Origin: AP-15 sp035538335
GTDB lineage: Bacteria; Pseudomonadota; Alphaproteobacteria; ATCC43930; CGMCC-115725
NCBI GenBank assembly: GCA_035538335.1
Contig: DATLKN010000033.1
Coordinates: forward strand, 62,001-126,000
Reading direction: 5' to 3'
DNA: 64,000 nt
Shown here: piece after piece, positions 23,716 to 32,985 of the stretch
Position numbering within the stretch: the stretch's first letter is position 1
Layout of the letters: every line of letters begins with the position of its first letter
The notes under the pieces: model-generated
Told to the model about the DNA's origin: nothing
The model's database searches: none
Seen by the model: only the letters and a program-made list of their open reading frames with translations
Position numbers and translations under genes: made by a program

Positions 23716-23795
23716 CAAATGAAAGAAACTGTCATAAATGCAATGATTCCCGCAAACCGAGAACCACCGTTCGGAAATCGGGAAAGGGCGCGCCT

Positions 23796-25067
23796 TTGGC
23801 CTATCGCATCCTGATCGTCGCCAACGAACATCCGCAGCTCAGCCCCGGCGGCGCGGGGCAGGTCGCCTATTCGTTGTTCAACGGTTTGCAACAGCTGGAG
23901 GACGTCGAAGCCTATTTTCTGGCGCGCACCGAAGAGCGGGCGCGGCGGCGCGACTCGACGCCGTTTTCGAGCTATCGCGGCCGCCCCGCCGAGATCCTGT
24001 TCTTTACCGATACGGTCGACGATTTTTTGTTTTCGCAGCGTTCCCTCGGCGTTATCGATCATTTTACGGCTCTGATCGAACGCATTGATCCGGACGTCAT
24101 TCATTTTCATCATTATTTGGGGATCGGGCTCGAGCTGATCGCCGCGGCGCGCCGCAAGCGGCCGCAGCTGCGAATCTTTGTGACGCTGCACGAATATTTG
24201 GCGATCTGCACGAATTTCGGTCAGATGGTCAAGACCGACGGCATGGCGCTGTGCCACGCCGCGAGCCCGCACGATTGCGCCGCCTGCTTCCCGGATATCG
24301 CCGCGAGCGAATTCCTGCTGCGCGAGACGTTCGTCAAATCGCACTTCGAAAAGGTCGACCTGTTTATTGCGCCGAGCGAGTTTTTGCGCCAGCGCTACAT
24401 CGCCTGGGGCATTCCGGCCTGGCAGATCGTCGTCGTCGAGAACGGCATCGCGCCGGTGCGCCCGCCGCCGCCGCGCCCGCTCGGCGAGAGCGGGCGGCGG
24501 TCGAGCTTCGGGTTTTTCGGCCAGATCATTCCTTACAAGGGGCTCGTCGAGCTGTTGACCGCCTTCGAATATCTGAGTCAGTTTCCGGCGCCGATGAGCG
24601 AAGGCATCCGGCTAACCGTCAACGGCCCCATTCCCGAGCAGAACCCGCGGGCCTTCGTCGATCGGGTGCGCGAACTCTTCGGCCGCACGCGGCAGCGCGT
24701 CCATTTCGGCGGTGCATACCGCCACGAGGATCTCCATCGGCTGATGGCCGCGGTCGATTGGGTCGTCGTGCCGTCGCTGTGGTGGGAGAATTCGCCGATG
24801 GTTATCGAGGAGGCGCTCGCGCATCGCCGCCCGGTTATCTGCAGCAACATCGGCGGCATGGCCGAAAAGGTGCGCTGGGGCAAGGACGGGCTCCATTTCG
24901 CGGTCGGCAACCCGTTCGAGCTGGCCAGTCTCGTCGTGCAGCTGTCGGGGGAGAATTCGGTGTGGGACGGGCTGCAACAGACGATGCGAACACCGTCGAC
25001 GATCGCCGAAGCGGTGTCGCGCCATCTCGAATGCTACCGCGATCAATCGTTCGCGGTGGCGGGGTAG
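23796..25067 (+). CDS. GT4-family glycosyltransferase
   Basis: 423 residues from TTG 23796. GT-B fold: N-terminal ILIVANEHPQLSPGGAGQVAYSL (acceptor domain and glycine loop) and C-terminal donor domain with FFGQIIPYKGLVELL, VVVPSLWWENSPMVIEEAL (the E-x7-E motif region) and RPVICSNIGGMAEKV. It would transfer a sugar from a nucleotide-sugar donor in the cytoplasm. CTNFGQMVKTDG and a four-Cys stretch (CHAAS, CAACF) are distinctive. It sits beside a sulfotransferase gene 17 bases downstream, so both may decorate a polysaccharide or the neighbouring secreted protein. Part of its C-terminus is repeated at 26320-26450. Confidence 0.88.
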   Translation: MAYRILIVANEHPQLSPGGAGQVAYSLFNGLQQLEDVEAYFLARTEERARRRDSTPFSSYRGRPAEILFFTDTVDDFLFSQRSLGVIDHFTALIERIDPDVIHFHHYLGIGLELIAAARRKRPQLRIFVTLHEYLAICTNFGQMVKTDGMALCHAASPHDCAACFPDIAASEFLLRETFVKSHFEKVDLFIAPSEFLRQRYIAWGIPAWQIVVVENGIAPVRPPPPRPLGESGRRSSFGFFGQIIPYKGLVELLTAFEYLSQFPAPMSEGIRLTVNGPIPEQNPRAFVDRVRELFGRTRQRVHFGGAYRHEDLHRLMAAVDWVVVPSLWWENSPMVIEEALAHRRPVICSNIGGMAEKVRWGKDGLHFAVGNPFELASLVVQLSGENSVWDGLQQTMRTPSTIAEAVSRHLECYRDQSFAVAG

Positions 25068-25084
25068 CCGTTTCGGCCTCGACG

Positions 25085-26254
25085 ATGGACGTGTTCGTTC
25101 ACATCCCGAAGACCGCCGGCTCCACGCTGCGCGCGATCATTTCCCGTGAATACGGGTTCAGGCGTGTCCTTTACCATCAGCTTCAGCCGGGCGAAAAAGA
25201 GAACCCCGCTCTGCTGAAATTGCTGACGGCCCTTGGCGGTACCCGCCTGATTACAGGGCATCATCCCTATGGGATCCACGCAGCCCTCAAGAGGAGATGC
25301 CGATATTTCTCGATGGTGCGCGACCCGATCAGGCGGGCGATATCGGATTATTACCACGCGTTCGGTTATCCTCGGCACCGTTGGCGGGACCAGATTTTGT
25401 CGGGGAAATTGCCTATCGAACAATATTTGACCGATGACCGGTACACTCCCGGCCACTGGCAGGCCGCCATGCTGTCGGCGGGACGCTGGCGCTCCCCCAA
25501 CTCGCTTGCCGAGATCGCGATCGAGAACGTGCGGACAGGCTTCCATGCCGTCGGGACCAGCGAGCGCTTCATCGAATCGGTTCTCTTCATCGCGAGAGCC
25601 CTAGGATGGCGCCCTCCTCTCTTCGCCCTCAAGAACGTCACGCGGCTCGATCAGCCCTTACGAACGGAGCGGGAAGCGCTGGAGGCGGAGGCGTGCGCGC
25701 GCTTCAAGGACCATTTCGAGGTCGACTATCGCGTCTATCACGCGATCGATGATCTGATTTCCGAGAAGATCGCCGCGGGCGGCGCGCTCTTCGAGCGAGC
25801 GCTCACGGCGTTTCGCGAGATCGAGGCCGATATCGCCGCGCACACGCGAGACCGGGTGTTCGATCCCTACGAGTTCGCCGGCGACGACGTGCTTCCCGAG
25901 CCGGCGGCCCGTTATCTGGGTAGTGAACCCTATCGTAGGATAGAAGAATATCTAAAGAACCCGCTCCAGCAACTTGGCCGAAACTATATGGGGCGCGTGG
26001 ACATTGCAGACGGCCAGGTCGTCGCCGGTTGGGCCGCCGACCTCTCGCGCTTCGAACCGATCGATGTCACGATTTGGCAAGCGGGGACGATAGCGGGCGT
26101 TGCCCGGTGCGACCTGCTGCGGGAAGATCTCGCGCGGGCGGGGCTGGGAACGAGTTATCTTGGTTTTCGCTGCCGGCTCAAAGAGCCGATTCGTGACCGC
26201 GAGGGTCTCGTCGTTTGCTTCGAGGATACGAATATCGAGCTCGAGGGGGTTTAG
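25085..26254 (+). CDS. sulfotransferase family protein with C-terminal beta domain
   Basis: 389 residues. The 5'-phosphosulfate loop is MDVFVHIPKTAGSTLR at the N-terminus; the 3'-phosphate motif is SMVRDPIRRAISDYY. Together they mark a PAPS-dependent sulfotransferase of the heparan-sulfate 2-O/family-2 type. About residues 300-389 form a separate domain (GRVDIADGQVVAGWAAD ... GTSYLGFRCRLK) like those appended to bacterial glycosyltransferases. GC and codon use look slightly less extreme than in flanking housekeeping genes. It likely sulfates a sugar made or attached by the preceding glycosyltransferase (inference). PAPS synthesis genes are not in the window. Confidence 0.82.
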   Translation: MDVFVHIPKTAGSTLRAIISREYGFRRVLYHQLQPGEKENPALLKLLTALGGTRLITGHHPYGIHAALKRRCRYFSMVRDPIRRAISDYYHAFGYPRHRWRDQILSGKLPIEQYLTDDRYTPGHWQAAMLSAGRWRSPNSLAEIAIENVRTGFHAVGTSERFIESVLFIARALGWRPPLFALKNVTRLDQPLRTEREALEAEACARFKDHFEVDYRVYHAIDDLISEKIAAGGALFERALTAFREIEADIAAHTRDRVFDPYEFAGDDVLPEPAARYLGSEPYRRIEEYLKNPLQQLGRNYMGRVDIADGQVVAGWAADLSRFEPIDVTIWQAGTIAGVARCDLLREDLARAGLGTSYLGFRCRLKEPIRDREGLVVCFEDTNIELEGV

Positions 26255-26319
26255 ACCTTCCGCGGCCCGCCGAGATCCATGCGCGCTGCAGGCGCAATCA
26301 TTCGTGTTCGCCGGCTGGG

Positions 26320-26450
26320 AGCGTGGTGCCGGCGAGAACGCGGCTTGGGACGGGCTGCAACAGACGATGCGCCAGCCCGTCACGATCGGTGAATCGGTCG
26401 CCCGCCACCTGCAATATTATCGCGATCGATCGTTCGCGGTGGCCGGCTGA
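26320..26450 (+). pseudogene. remnant of a second glycosyltransferase (C-terminal end)
   Basis: The last about 38 codons, ending TGA at 26450, read WDGLQQTMRQPVTIGESVAR then HLQYYRDRSFAVAG. The end of the intact glycosyltransferase reads WDGLQQTMRTPSTIAEAVSR then HLECYRDQSFAVAG (24958-25067). The DNA shares a run of over 20 identical bases. Upstream of 26320 no glycosyltransferase sequence is seen. A tandem paralogue was evidently lost, or replaced by the sulfotransferase gene, leaving its tail. Confidence 0.75.
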
Positions 26451-26472
26451 GGCTCACGGCCGTCTCGAAGGA

Positions 26473-28479
26473 TCAGGCGGCGGTCGTCTTGTCGTGCTTG
26501 CCGAGGCGCGCCGCCGCCGCCGCGTTGCCTTGCGCCGCCGCCTTTTCGTACCAGGCGCGCGCCGCCTCGGCGTCGCGCAAGGTGCCGCGGCCGGCCGCGT
26601 AGAGGTCGCCGAGCATGAGCTGCGCCTCCGGCACGCCCTGCTCGGCCGCCTTGACGTACCATTGAAAGGCCGCGTCCTCGTCGCGCGCGATGCCTTCGCC
26701 CTTCATCAGCATGACCGCGAGGTTGTGCTGCGCGTAGCGGTCGCCGCCCTCGGCCGCGCGCTGATACCAGCGCGTCGCCTCTTCGAGGTCGCGCGGCACG
26801 CCCTCGCCGGTGCAATACATGGCCGCGAGCTGGAACTGGGCGGCCGGATAGTCCTGTTCGGCGGCGCGGCGGAACCACTGCGCCGCCGCCGCCTCGTCCT
26901 TCGGCACGCCATGGCCGCGCAGGGAGTTGCGTGCGAGGATCAGCTGCGCTTCCAGGTGTCCCGCCTCGGCCGCGGCATGATACCAGCGCGCCGCCTCGGC
27001 CTCGTTGGGGGCGCTGCCGTGTCCGGCGGAATAGAGGTGGCCGAGCTGCAGTAAGGCAGCCGCGTGGCCGGCATCGGCGGCGCGCCGCAGCAGCGTTTCG
27101 GCGCGCGTGTAATCAAGGGCGACGCCGAGCCCCTGCGCGTGCAGGATGCCGAGGCCCGTCAAGCCCTCCGGATCCTCGGCCTCGGCCGCGCGGCCGAGCC
27201 AGCGCGCCGCCTCCTCGGGGTTGCGCGGCACCCCCTCGCCGGCGAGATGCAGTTGCGCCAGCTTGACCTGCGCCGCCGCTATTCCCTGCTCGGCGGCGCG
27301 GCGGTACCACTGGGCCGCCTTTTCCGCGTCGCGCGGCACGCCGGTGCCCCTCAAATGAAATACCGCGATATTGAACTGCGCCGTCGCATAGCCCTGCTCG
27401 GCGGCGCATTGAAACCATTTCGCGGCCTCGCCCAAATGCCGCGGCACGCCCTCGCCGCGGGCGTAGAGCCGGCCCAGGGTGAACTGGGCCTCGGCGTCGC
27501 CCAGTTCCGCCGCGGCGCGATACCAGATGGCGGCCTCTTCCATGTTCGGCGCCGAGCCTTGGCCGAGATTGTACATGCGCGCGAGGCTCAGCATCGCCGG
27601 CGGATGACCTTGCCGGGCGGCCTGCCGCAGGCAGGTTTCGGCCGCGTGGAAATTTTGCGGCACGCCGTCGCCGCGCAGATGCAACAGCCCGAGATTGTGG
27701 CGCGCCCGCGCATTGCCCTGATCGGCCGCCTGTTCGAAAAGGCGGGCCGCCGCCTGCGGGTCGTGCGCGACCCCTTGCCCCGAGACGTACAAGAGCGCCA
27801 GCGCCACCTGCGCGCCGTCGTGGCCGCGCGCGGCCGACTTTTCGTACCAGCCGGCCGCCGCCGGCAGATCCACCGGCATGCCGTAGCCGTTGGCGGCGAG
27901 CAGTCCGAGGCCGAATTCGGCCTCGGCATCGCCTTGCGCGGCGGCCGTCCGGAACCACCGGCCGGCTTCCGCGTAGTTCTGCTCGCAGCCCTGGCCGCGC
28001 GCGTAGAGCAGCCCGGCATTGGCCTGCGCCGCCGCCATCCCCTGCTCGGCGGCTGCCTTGCTCCAGCGCATCGCCTCGTTCTCGTCCGGCACGACTTCGA
28101 GACCGTTCGGGAACAACAGCTCGCGGTTTTTCGCGGCCCGATCCTCGTCGCGCTCGCTGGCGGCGCGATACCATTCGCCATATAGCGGCGGCACACCGCG
28201 CCCCCGCAAAAAAATGAGGCTCAACTGGTACTGCGCCTCGACATGACCCTGCTCGGCTGCGCGGCGGTACCAGACGATCGCGTCCGGAAGGCTCTGCAGC
28301 ACGCCGTGCCCGCGCGCATAGATCAGGCCGATCCGATGTTGCGCCTCCGGGTCTGCGGCAACGGCGCACCAATGCGCCAGCGCCGTTCGGTAATCTTCGC
28401 GGGCATAGGCCGCGGCGGCGCGCCGCAACCGCGCCCGCAAGCGCCCCGCCGCAAGCTTCGCCTCGCGCGCCAAATTCAT
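26473..28479 (-). CDS. Sel1-like tandem repeat protein
   Basis: 668 residues made of about 16 Sel1-type TPR-like repeats of about 36 residues (pattern AEAQxxLGxLYARGxGVPxDxxxAxxWYxxAAEQG). No signal peptide or membrane segment, so it is likely a cytoplasmic scaffold. One repeat near residues 105-135 carries an insertion (ERDEDRAAKNRELLFPNG). The start ATG overlaps the stop of the HlyD gene (ATGA), so it is translationally coupled to the type I exporter. Sel1 proteins often bridge secretion or signalling partners; here a link to export of the repeat protein is likely but unproven. Confidence 0.9.
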   Translation of the reverse strand: MNLAREAKLAAGRLRARLRRAAAAYAREDYRTALAHWCAVAADPEAQHRIGLIYARGHGVLQSLPDAIVWYRRAAEQGHVEAQYQLSLIFLRGRGVPPLYGEWYRAASERDEDRAAKNRELLFPNGLEVVPDENEAMRWSKAAAEQGMAAAQANAGLLYARGQGCEQNYAEAGRWFRTAAAQGDAEAEFGLGLLAANGYGMPVDLPAAAGWYEKSAARGHDGAQVALALLYVSGQGVAHDPQAAARLFEQAADQGNARARHNLGLLHLRGDGVPQNFHAAETCLRQAARQGHPPAMLSLARMYNLGQGSAPNMEEAAIWYRAAAELGDAEAQFTLGRLYARGEGVPRHLGEAAKWFQCAAEQGYATAQFNIAVFHLRGTGVPRDAEKAAQWYRRAAEQGIAAAQVKLAQLHLAGEGVPRNPEEAARWLGRAAEAEDPEGLTGLGILHAQGLGVALDYTRAETLLRRAADAGHAAALLQLGHLYSAGHGSAPNEAEAARWYHAAAEAGHLEAQLILARNSLRGHGVPKDEAAAAQWFRRAAEQDYPAAQFQLAAMYCTGEGVPRDLEEATRWYQRAAEGGDRYAQHNLAVMLMKGEGIARDEDAAFQWYVKAAEQGVPEAQLMLGDLYAAGRGTLRDAEAARAWYEKAAAQGNAAAAARLGKHDKTTAA

Positions 28480-29876
28480 CCGGGCTCGCGCATTGCCTCG
28501 CCGAGGCCCGCTACTGTGCCGAACAGGTACATCAGCAGGGAATGCTTGCCGACATGGATGTCGCCGTTCAAGGTCAGGCCGGGCAGCAGGCGAAAATCCT
28601 TGGGCACGTTCCGCAAATGCACGCGCGTCAGCTCGATGCGCGCCTTGTAATAGGGAGGTACCGGCTGGCCGCCAGGGCCGATGCTGAACGAGCCGTCGCT
28701 GATCCAGCGCACCTTGCCCTCGACCGTTCCGTGCTCGACGAAGTTGAACGCATCGATCTTCAGCGTCGTCCGATCGCCGGGGCGGATGAACCCGACGTCG
28801 CGCGAGGAGATGTCGAGTTCCGCCTCCATCGGCGAACTGAGCGAGGCAAGCGTCAACAGCGTCTCGCCGGGGGTCAGCACCGAGCCGACCGACAGCTTCT
28901 GCTGTTGTGTCCCGACCGGCACCTTCTGCAGCTGCAGAACGATGGCGTCGGCCGGCGCCAGCAATTGCACGAGCGCCTTGTGCCCCGAGGCCTTGACGAG
29001 TTGCTGTAGCGCGTAGTCCCGAGAATTGCGCGCCTGCACGAGTTCCTTGCTGGTGTCGCCGAGCCATTGCTGGATGAAGGCGTTGCGGTTGGCGACCGTG
29101 GCGTCGAGCTGGTGCCGGCTTTCGAGCAGCGAGTTGTGGTCGAACTCGACGTTGCGCAGGATCTCGAGCCGCTCGTCCGTCGCCGCCAAGAGGTTCAAGC
29201 GGCTGCCCACCAGCTGCTTGGCGAGCTGGGCGCGCATGTCCTGGACTTCCTTCGAAATCCGCGCCCGTTCGGTGTAGCGCTGCTCGTCGCCCTGGTACTT
29301 GCCGACCGTCGCCTGCAGCTGCGCGATCTGCTGGTCGAAGGATTGCAGCTGCGCCGCAAACTGCCCTTTGCGCTGGTTGTAGAGGGCCTTTTGCAGCGCC
29401 GCGTAACCCGCCGCACCGGGGATCGCGCTCGGCCGCGGATCGAACGGCTTATGCGCCAACTCGGCCTCGCAGCGCGCGATCTCGGCGTCGAGGCTGGCGA
29501 TCTGCAGCTTCAGCGCATCGACATCGGCCGCCGCGAAGGTCGGGTCGAGGGTCGCCAGCAGCTGGCCCTTCTTGACGATCTCGCCTTCGCGCACGTCGAT
29601 CGTCTTGATCACCGAGGCGTCGAGCGCCTGGATGACGAGCGGGTGATCGGACGGCACGATCTCGCCGGCCGACGAGGTCACCACCCGGTCGATCGGCAAC
29701 AGCGCCGCGATTACGATCAGGCTGACGAAACAGGCGGCGAGCGCGAAGGTCGCAATGCGCGCGCGGATCGGTTCCGGCGCCTCGAGGATCTCCGCAGTTT
29801 CCGATTGAAACAGCCGGACGACCCTGCTCGGCGCCGGCTCACTGCGTCGTGCCGGGGCGGAGCGGGATAATCTCAT
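28476..29876 (-). CDS. type I secretion membrane fusion protein, HlyD family
   Basis: 466 residues. A cytoplasmic N-terminus and one membrane segment (about 41-61, ATFALAACFVSLIVIAALL) are followed by a periplasmic hairpin of long coiled coils (about 120-310, Gln/Ala/Leu rich) flanked by lipoyl-like halves (EGEIVKKGQLLATLDP; LLAPADAIVLQL), then the beta-barrel (ELDISSRDVGFIRPGDRTTLKIDAF). It links the ABC exporter to a TolC-like outer-membrane channel. It overlaps the 3' end of the ABC gene by 38 bases. No TolC gene is in the window. Confidence 0.92.
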   Translation of the reverse strand: MRLSRSAPARRSEPAPSRVVRLFQSETAEILEAPEPIRARIATFALAACFVSLIVIAALLPIDRVVTSSAGEIVPSDHPLVIQALDASVIKTIDVREGEIVKKGQLLATLDPTFAAADVDALKLQIASLDAEIARCEAELAHKPFDPRPSAIPGAAGYAALQKALYNQRKGQFAAQLQSFDQQIAQLQATVGKYQGDEQRYTERARISKEVQDMRAQLAKQLVGSRLNLLAATDERLEILRNVEFDHNSLLESRHQLDATVANRNAFIQQWLGDTSKELVQARNSRDYALQQLVKASGHKALVQLLAPADAIVLQLQKVPVGTQQQKLSVGSVLTPGETLLTLASLSSPMEAELDISSRDVGFIRPGDRTTLKIDAFNFVEHGTVEGKVRWISDGSFSIGPGGQPVPPYYKARIELTRVHLRNVPKDFRLLPGLTLNGDIHVGKHSLLMYLFGTVAGLGEAMREPG

Positions 29877-32097
29877 GCGAGGGCCTGGGCTGAAGATGGC
29901 GGTTCTGCTGATGCCACAGCGAGCTGTAGATGTCGCAACGCTCGATCAGCTCGTCGTGCCGGCCGATGTCGTAGACGCGGCCGCGCTCGAGCACGAGGAT
30001 CGCATCCGCCATGACGAGCGAGGAGAGTCGGTGCGAGATGATGATCAGCGTGCGCCCTTTGGCGATCCGCAGGATATTGGCGTTGACGATCGCCTCGCTT
30101 TCGGCGTCGAGCGCGCTCGTCGCTTCGTCGAGGATCAGGATGCGCGGGTCGCCGATCAGCGCCCGGGCGATCGCCAGGCGCTGGCGCTGGCCGCCTGACA
30201 GGTTGGGCGAGCCTTCCTGGATGAAGGTCTCGTAGCCGCGCGGCATATGCTCGATGAATTCCTCGGCGCCGGCGAGCCGCGCCGCCCGTACGACCTCCTC
30301 GAAAGTGGCATCGGGCTTGGCGGTGGCGATCGCTTGGCGGATCGTGCCGCTGAACAGGAAATTCTCCTGCAGGACGACCCCGGTGCTGGCGCGCAGATGA
30401 TCGACGTCGATCTGCCGGATATCGTTGCCGTCGACCTTGATGAGCCCCTCGAAATTGCTGTGCAGCATCTGCAGCAGGCGGGTCACCGTGGTCTTGCCCG
30501 AACCGCTGCGGCCCATGATCCCGAAAATCGTCCCGGGCGGGATCTCGAAATTGACGTCGTCGAGCGCCGGCACGGTCGTGCCGCGATAGCGGAAGCGCAC
30601 CCCGCTGAATTCGACGCGGCCGTCGATCGGGGTGCGGATGCCGCTCGCCGAGCGGCCTTCCTCGGCCGGCTGGTTGACGACCTCGCCGATCAGCTGTGCG
30701 GCGAGCCGAGCTTGGTCGTACTGCTCGATCAGCGTCGATGCCTTGACGAGCGGCGCGGCGACGCGCTGGGTCAACAGCATGAAGGCGATCAGCGCCCCGA
30801 CATAGACGGATTCGTGGGTCGTGATGAACAGATAGACGGCGACCGCGAAAACGCCGCTCGTGATCAACATCTGAATTGGATGGATGACCGTCTGTATGAC
30901 GTTGGCGGTCAGCTGCTCGTCATAGCGATAGGCCGCCGCCTTGGCGACGCGCACGTCCCATTCGTGGCGGTGCAGCGCGTCGAGGGCCAGCGATTTGACC
31001 GTGCGCATGCCGTGCAGCGACTCGATGAGCAGCGTGCCCTTGGCGATCTCGGCGTACACGACGAGGCCGTTCTTGCGCCGCATCACCGGCAGCATCAGGA
31101 TGATCCACAGACAGATTATCAGCGACAGGCCCAAGACGTAGAAGGTCAGGATCGCGCTGAACGCGAACATGATCGGCAGAAAAACCAGAAGAACGATCGA
31201 ATCGAGGCCCGTGCCGAAAATTCCGGCTACCAAAAACTCGCGGATCTTGGCGAATTCGTGAATGTTGTGCGCGATCTCGCCGACCGTCGTTCTCTCGAAA
31301 TAATCCATCGGAAGATTGATCAACCGATTGAAGATATAGGTCGACATCCTGGCGTCGACGCGCATGACAATGCGCGCGACGATGAAGCGCCGCAGATAGC
31401 CGAAGGCGGTGTCGAAGATCACCAGCACCGCCATCATCGCGCACAGCGCCCAAAAAGTGGCGAGGCTGCCGTAGTAGAGAACGTGGTCGAGCAAGAGGCG
31501 CCAGAACATGATCGGCGCGACGGCGAGGACGCTCAGCGCGACAGCCGCGATCGCCAGGTCGCGCACGCTCTTGCGGTCGCGCAGCACCTGCCCGACGACA
31601 AGCCGGAAGCTGAAGGGCTGGTCTTCGTCGCGCAGCCGGTAGTCGCGCTTTACGAGGATGAGCTCGCCGCTCCAGGACGCGCTGAAGCGCTCCTCGTCGA
31701 GGCTGAGCGGCGCGTCGTCATGCGCGTTCGGGTCGACGAGCGTGACGACCGGGCGTTGCGGATCGGCCGTGGCGGCCATCAGCACCATGGCGCTGCCGTT
31801 CTTCAGCACCACGATCGCCGGCAGCGCCGTGCCGAGCTCGAACAGATTGTTCCAGCCGACCCGTGTCAGCTCCGCCCGCAGGCCCGATGCGTGGGCGACC
31901 TGAAGGAATTTCTCGATCGCCGGTTCGCCGGGGCCGAGAAGGTGATCGTGGACCAGCTGCTCGGCCGACAGGTGCGTCTGGCGGTAGCGGGCGACGATGA
32001 CGAGCGCGCCGAGCAGCGAGGACGGCGCGCCGGAGCGCGTCACCGGTAATCGAGCGGAGCCACCCAGGGGGTGATCGGCAACGGAATCGAGGGCCAC
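29839..32097 (-). CDS. type I secretion ABC transporter with C39-like domain
   Basis: 752 residues from GTG 32097. The N-terminal C39 peptidase-like domain (about residues 25-150) lacks the catalytic Cys (SLLGALVIVARYRQTHLS), as in HlyB-type exporters of RTX proteins that are not processed. A six-segment membrane domain (about 175-460) follows, then the ATPase: Walker A GRSGSGKT, signature LSGGQRQRLAIARAL, Walker B ILILDEATSALD and H-loop IIISHRL. It energises export of an RTX-type cargo across both membranes; the RTX-like gene at 22231-23580 is the probable substrate. It starts 35 bases after the response-regulator stop, so regulator-ABC-HlyD-Sel1 form one operon. Confidence 0.93.
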   Translation of the reverse strand: MALDSVADHPLGGSARLPVTRSGAPSSLLGALVIVARYRQTHLSAEQLVHDHLLGPGEPAIEKFLQVAHASGLRAELTRVGWNNLFELGTALPAIVVLKNGSAMVLMAATADPQRPVVTLVDPNAHDDAPLSLDEERFSASWSGELILVKRDYRLRDEDQPFSFRLVVGQVLRDRKSVRDLAIAAVALSVLAVAPIMFWRLLLDHVLYYGSLATFWALCAMMAVLVIFDTAFGYLRRFIVARIVMRVDARMSTYIFNRLINLPMDYFERTTVGEIAHNIHEFAKIREFLVAGIFGTGLDSIVLLVFLPIMFAFSAILTFYVLGLSLIICLWIILMLPVMRRKNGLVVYAEIAKGTLLIESLHGMRTVKSLALDALHRHEWDVRVAKAAAYRYDEQLTANVIQTVIHPIQMLITSGVFAVAVYLFITTHESVYVGALIAFMLLTQRVAAPLVKASTLIEQYDQARLAAQLIGEVVNQPAEEGRSASGIRTPIDGRVEFSGVRFRYRGTTVPALDDVNFEIPPGTIFGIMGRSGSGKTTVTRLLQMLHSNFEGLIKVDGNDIRQIDVDHLRASTGVVLQENFLFSGTIRQAIATAKPDATFEEVVRAARLAGAEEFIEHMPRGYETFIQEGSPNLSGGQRQRLAIARALIGDPRILILDEATSALDAESEAIVNANILRIAKGRTLIIISHRLSSLVMADAILVLERGRVYDIGRHDELIERCDIYSSLWHQQNRHLQPRPSHEIIPLRPGTTQ

Positions 32098-32132
32098 CGC
32101 GCGTTTCTCTCGCGAAAGCGGCGCCGGGCCGA

Positions 32133-32891
32133 TCAGCCGGCGCCCGGCGCCGGCGGGGTGCCGGTCGCCGCATCGCGTGAAATCGGCATCGTCGAGACGT
32201 CGGCGACCAGCATGTAGCCGCGGCGAAACTCGGTTTTAATCAGGTTCTGCCCGGACGGTCCGCACAGCATGACCAGCTTCTTGCGCAGTCGGTTGACGAC
32301 GACGTCGATGGCGCGGTCGCTGGTCGGGCGGTGCTGGCCGTAAAGCACCTCGCCGACCTCCGCCCGGGAATGCAGTACCCAGGGAGAGGAGGCGAAATGG
32401 AACAGCAGCCGGCTTTCCGAACTCGTCAGCTTGCTGACCGAGTCCTGCGATCCCAAAAGCCGGTTCTCATGCGGGAAAAAGGTCATGCCGGCAAACGTGT
32501 AGGCATTGGCGCTGCGCATCGTCGCGGGCTTTGCCCGGCCCGTCACTCTGATGATCTGCTGCAGCGTCTGATTGAGCTGCATGATGTCAATCGGCGCCGG
32601 AATGCACTCGGCCGCCCCGGCGATCCGATAGTCGCCCGAAGAATCCTGCTCGGGATCGCAGACGACGAGAATGGGTGTCGTGCATTGCTGCCTGATCTTG
32701 AGAATCGCGTCGACGCCGGCGCCGTTCGAACGGCTCAGATCGAGGACGACCACATCGGGTTTGCTGTCGCGCAATAGATCGAAGAACCGCGCCTCGACGG
32801 CACCCGGGTTTTTCGCCGCGCCGGGGATCTCCGCCCCGCCGGGGATCGAAAAATCCTCGCGTGCAAAAAGGATTGTCGCGGCCCCACCCAT
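32133..32891 (-). CDS. OmpR/PhoB-type response regulator with atypical receiver
   Basis: 252 residues. The receiver (1-115) keeps the phospho-acceptor-like Asp51 (VVVLDLSRSNGAG) but has REDF in place of the usual acidic pair. It lacks the conserved Lys (CIPAPIDI where KPFD is expected, Ala99) and the usual Thr/Ser. A Gly/Pro-rich insert follows strand 1. The C-terminal winged helix (about 130-235) is a normal Trans_reg_C domain: SSESRLLFHFASSPWVLHSR, then DRAIDVVVNRLRKKL and RRGYMLVAD. Probably phosphorylation-independent or a degraded receiver. It heads the type I secretion operon and has no partner kinase beside it. GGAG precedes the ATG. Confidence 0.88.
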   Translation of the reverse strand: MGGAATILFAREDFSIPGGAEIPGAAKNPGAVEARFFDLLRDSKPDVVVLDLSRSNGAGVDAILKIRQQCTTPILVVCDPEQDSSGDYRIAGAAECIPAPIDIMQLNQTLQQIIRVTGRAKPATMRSANAYTFAGMTFFPHENRLLGSQDSVSKLTSSESRLLFHFASSPWVLHSRAEVGEVLYGQHRPTSDRAIDVVVNRLRKKLVMLCGPSGQNLIKTEFRRGYMLVADVSTMPISRDAATGTPPAPGAG

Positions 32892-32985
32892 CCGTCTCGC
32901 TCCGCTGGTCTGATCGGTGACGTGACTCTATTGTTCGGCTGCTCGGCATCTTCCGGCAGCCGCTGCGAAACTTACCCGCGGTCAG

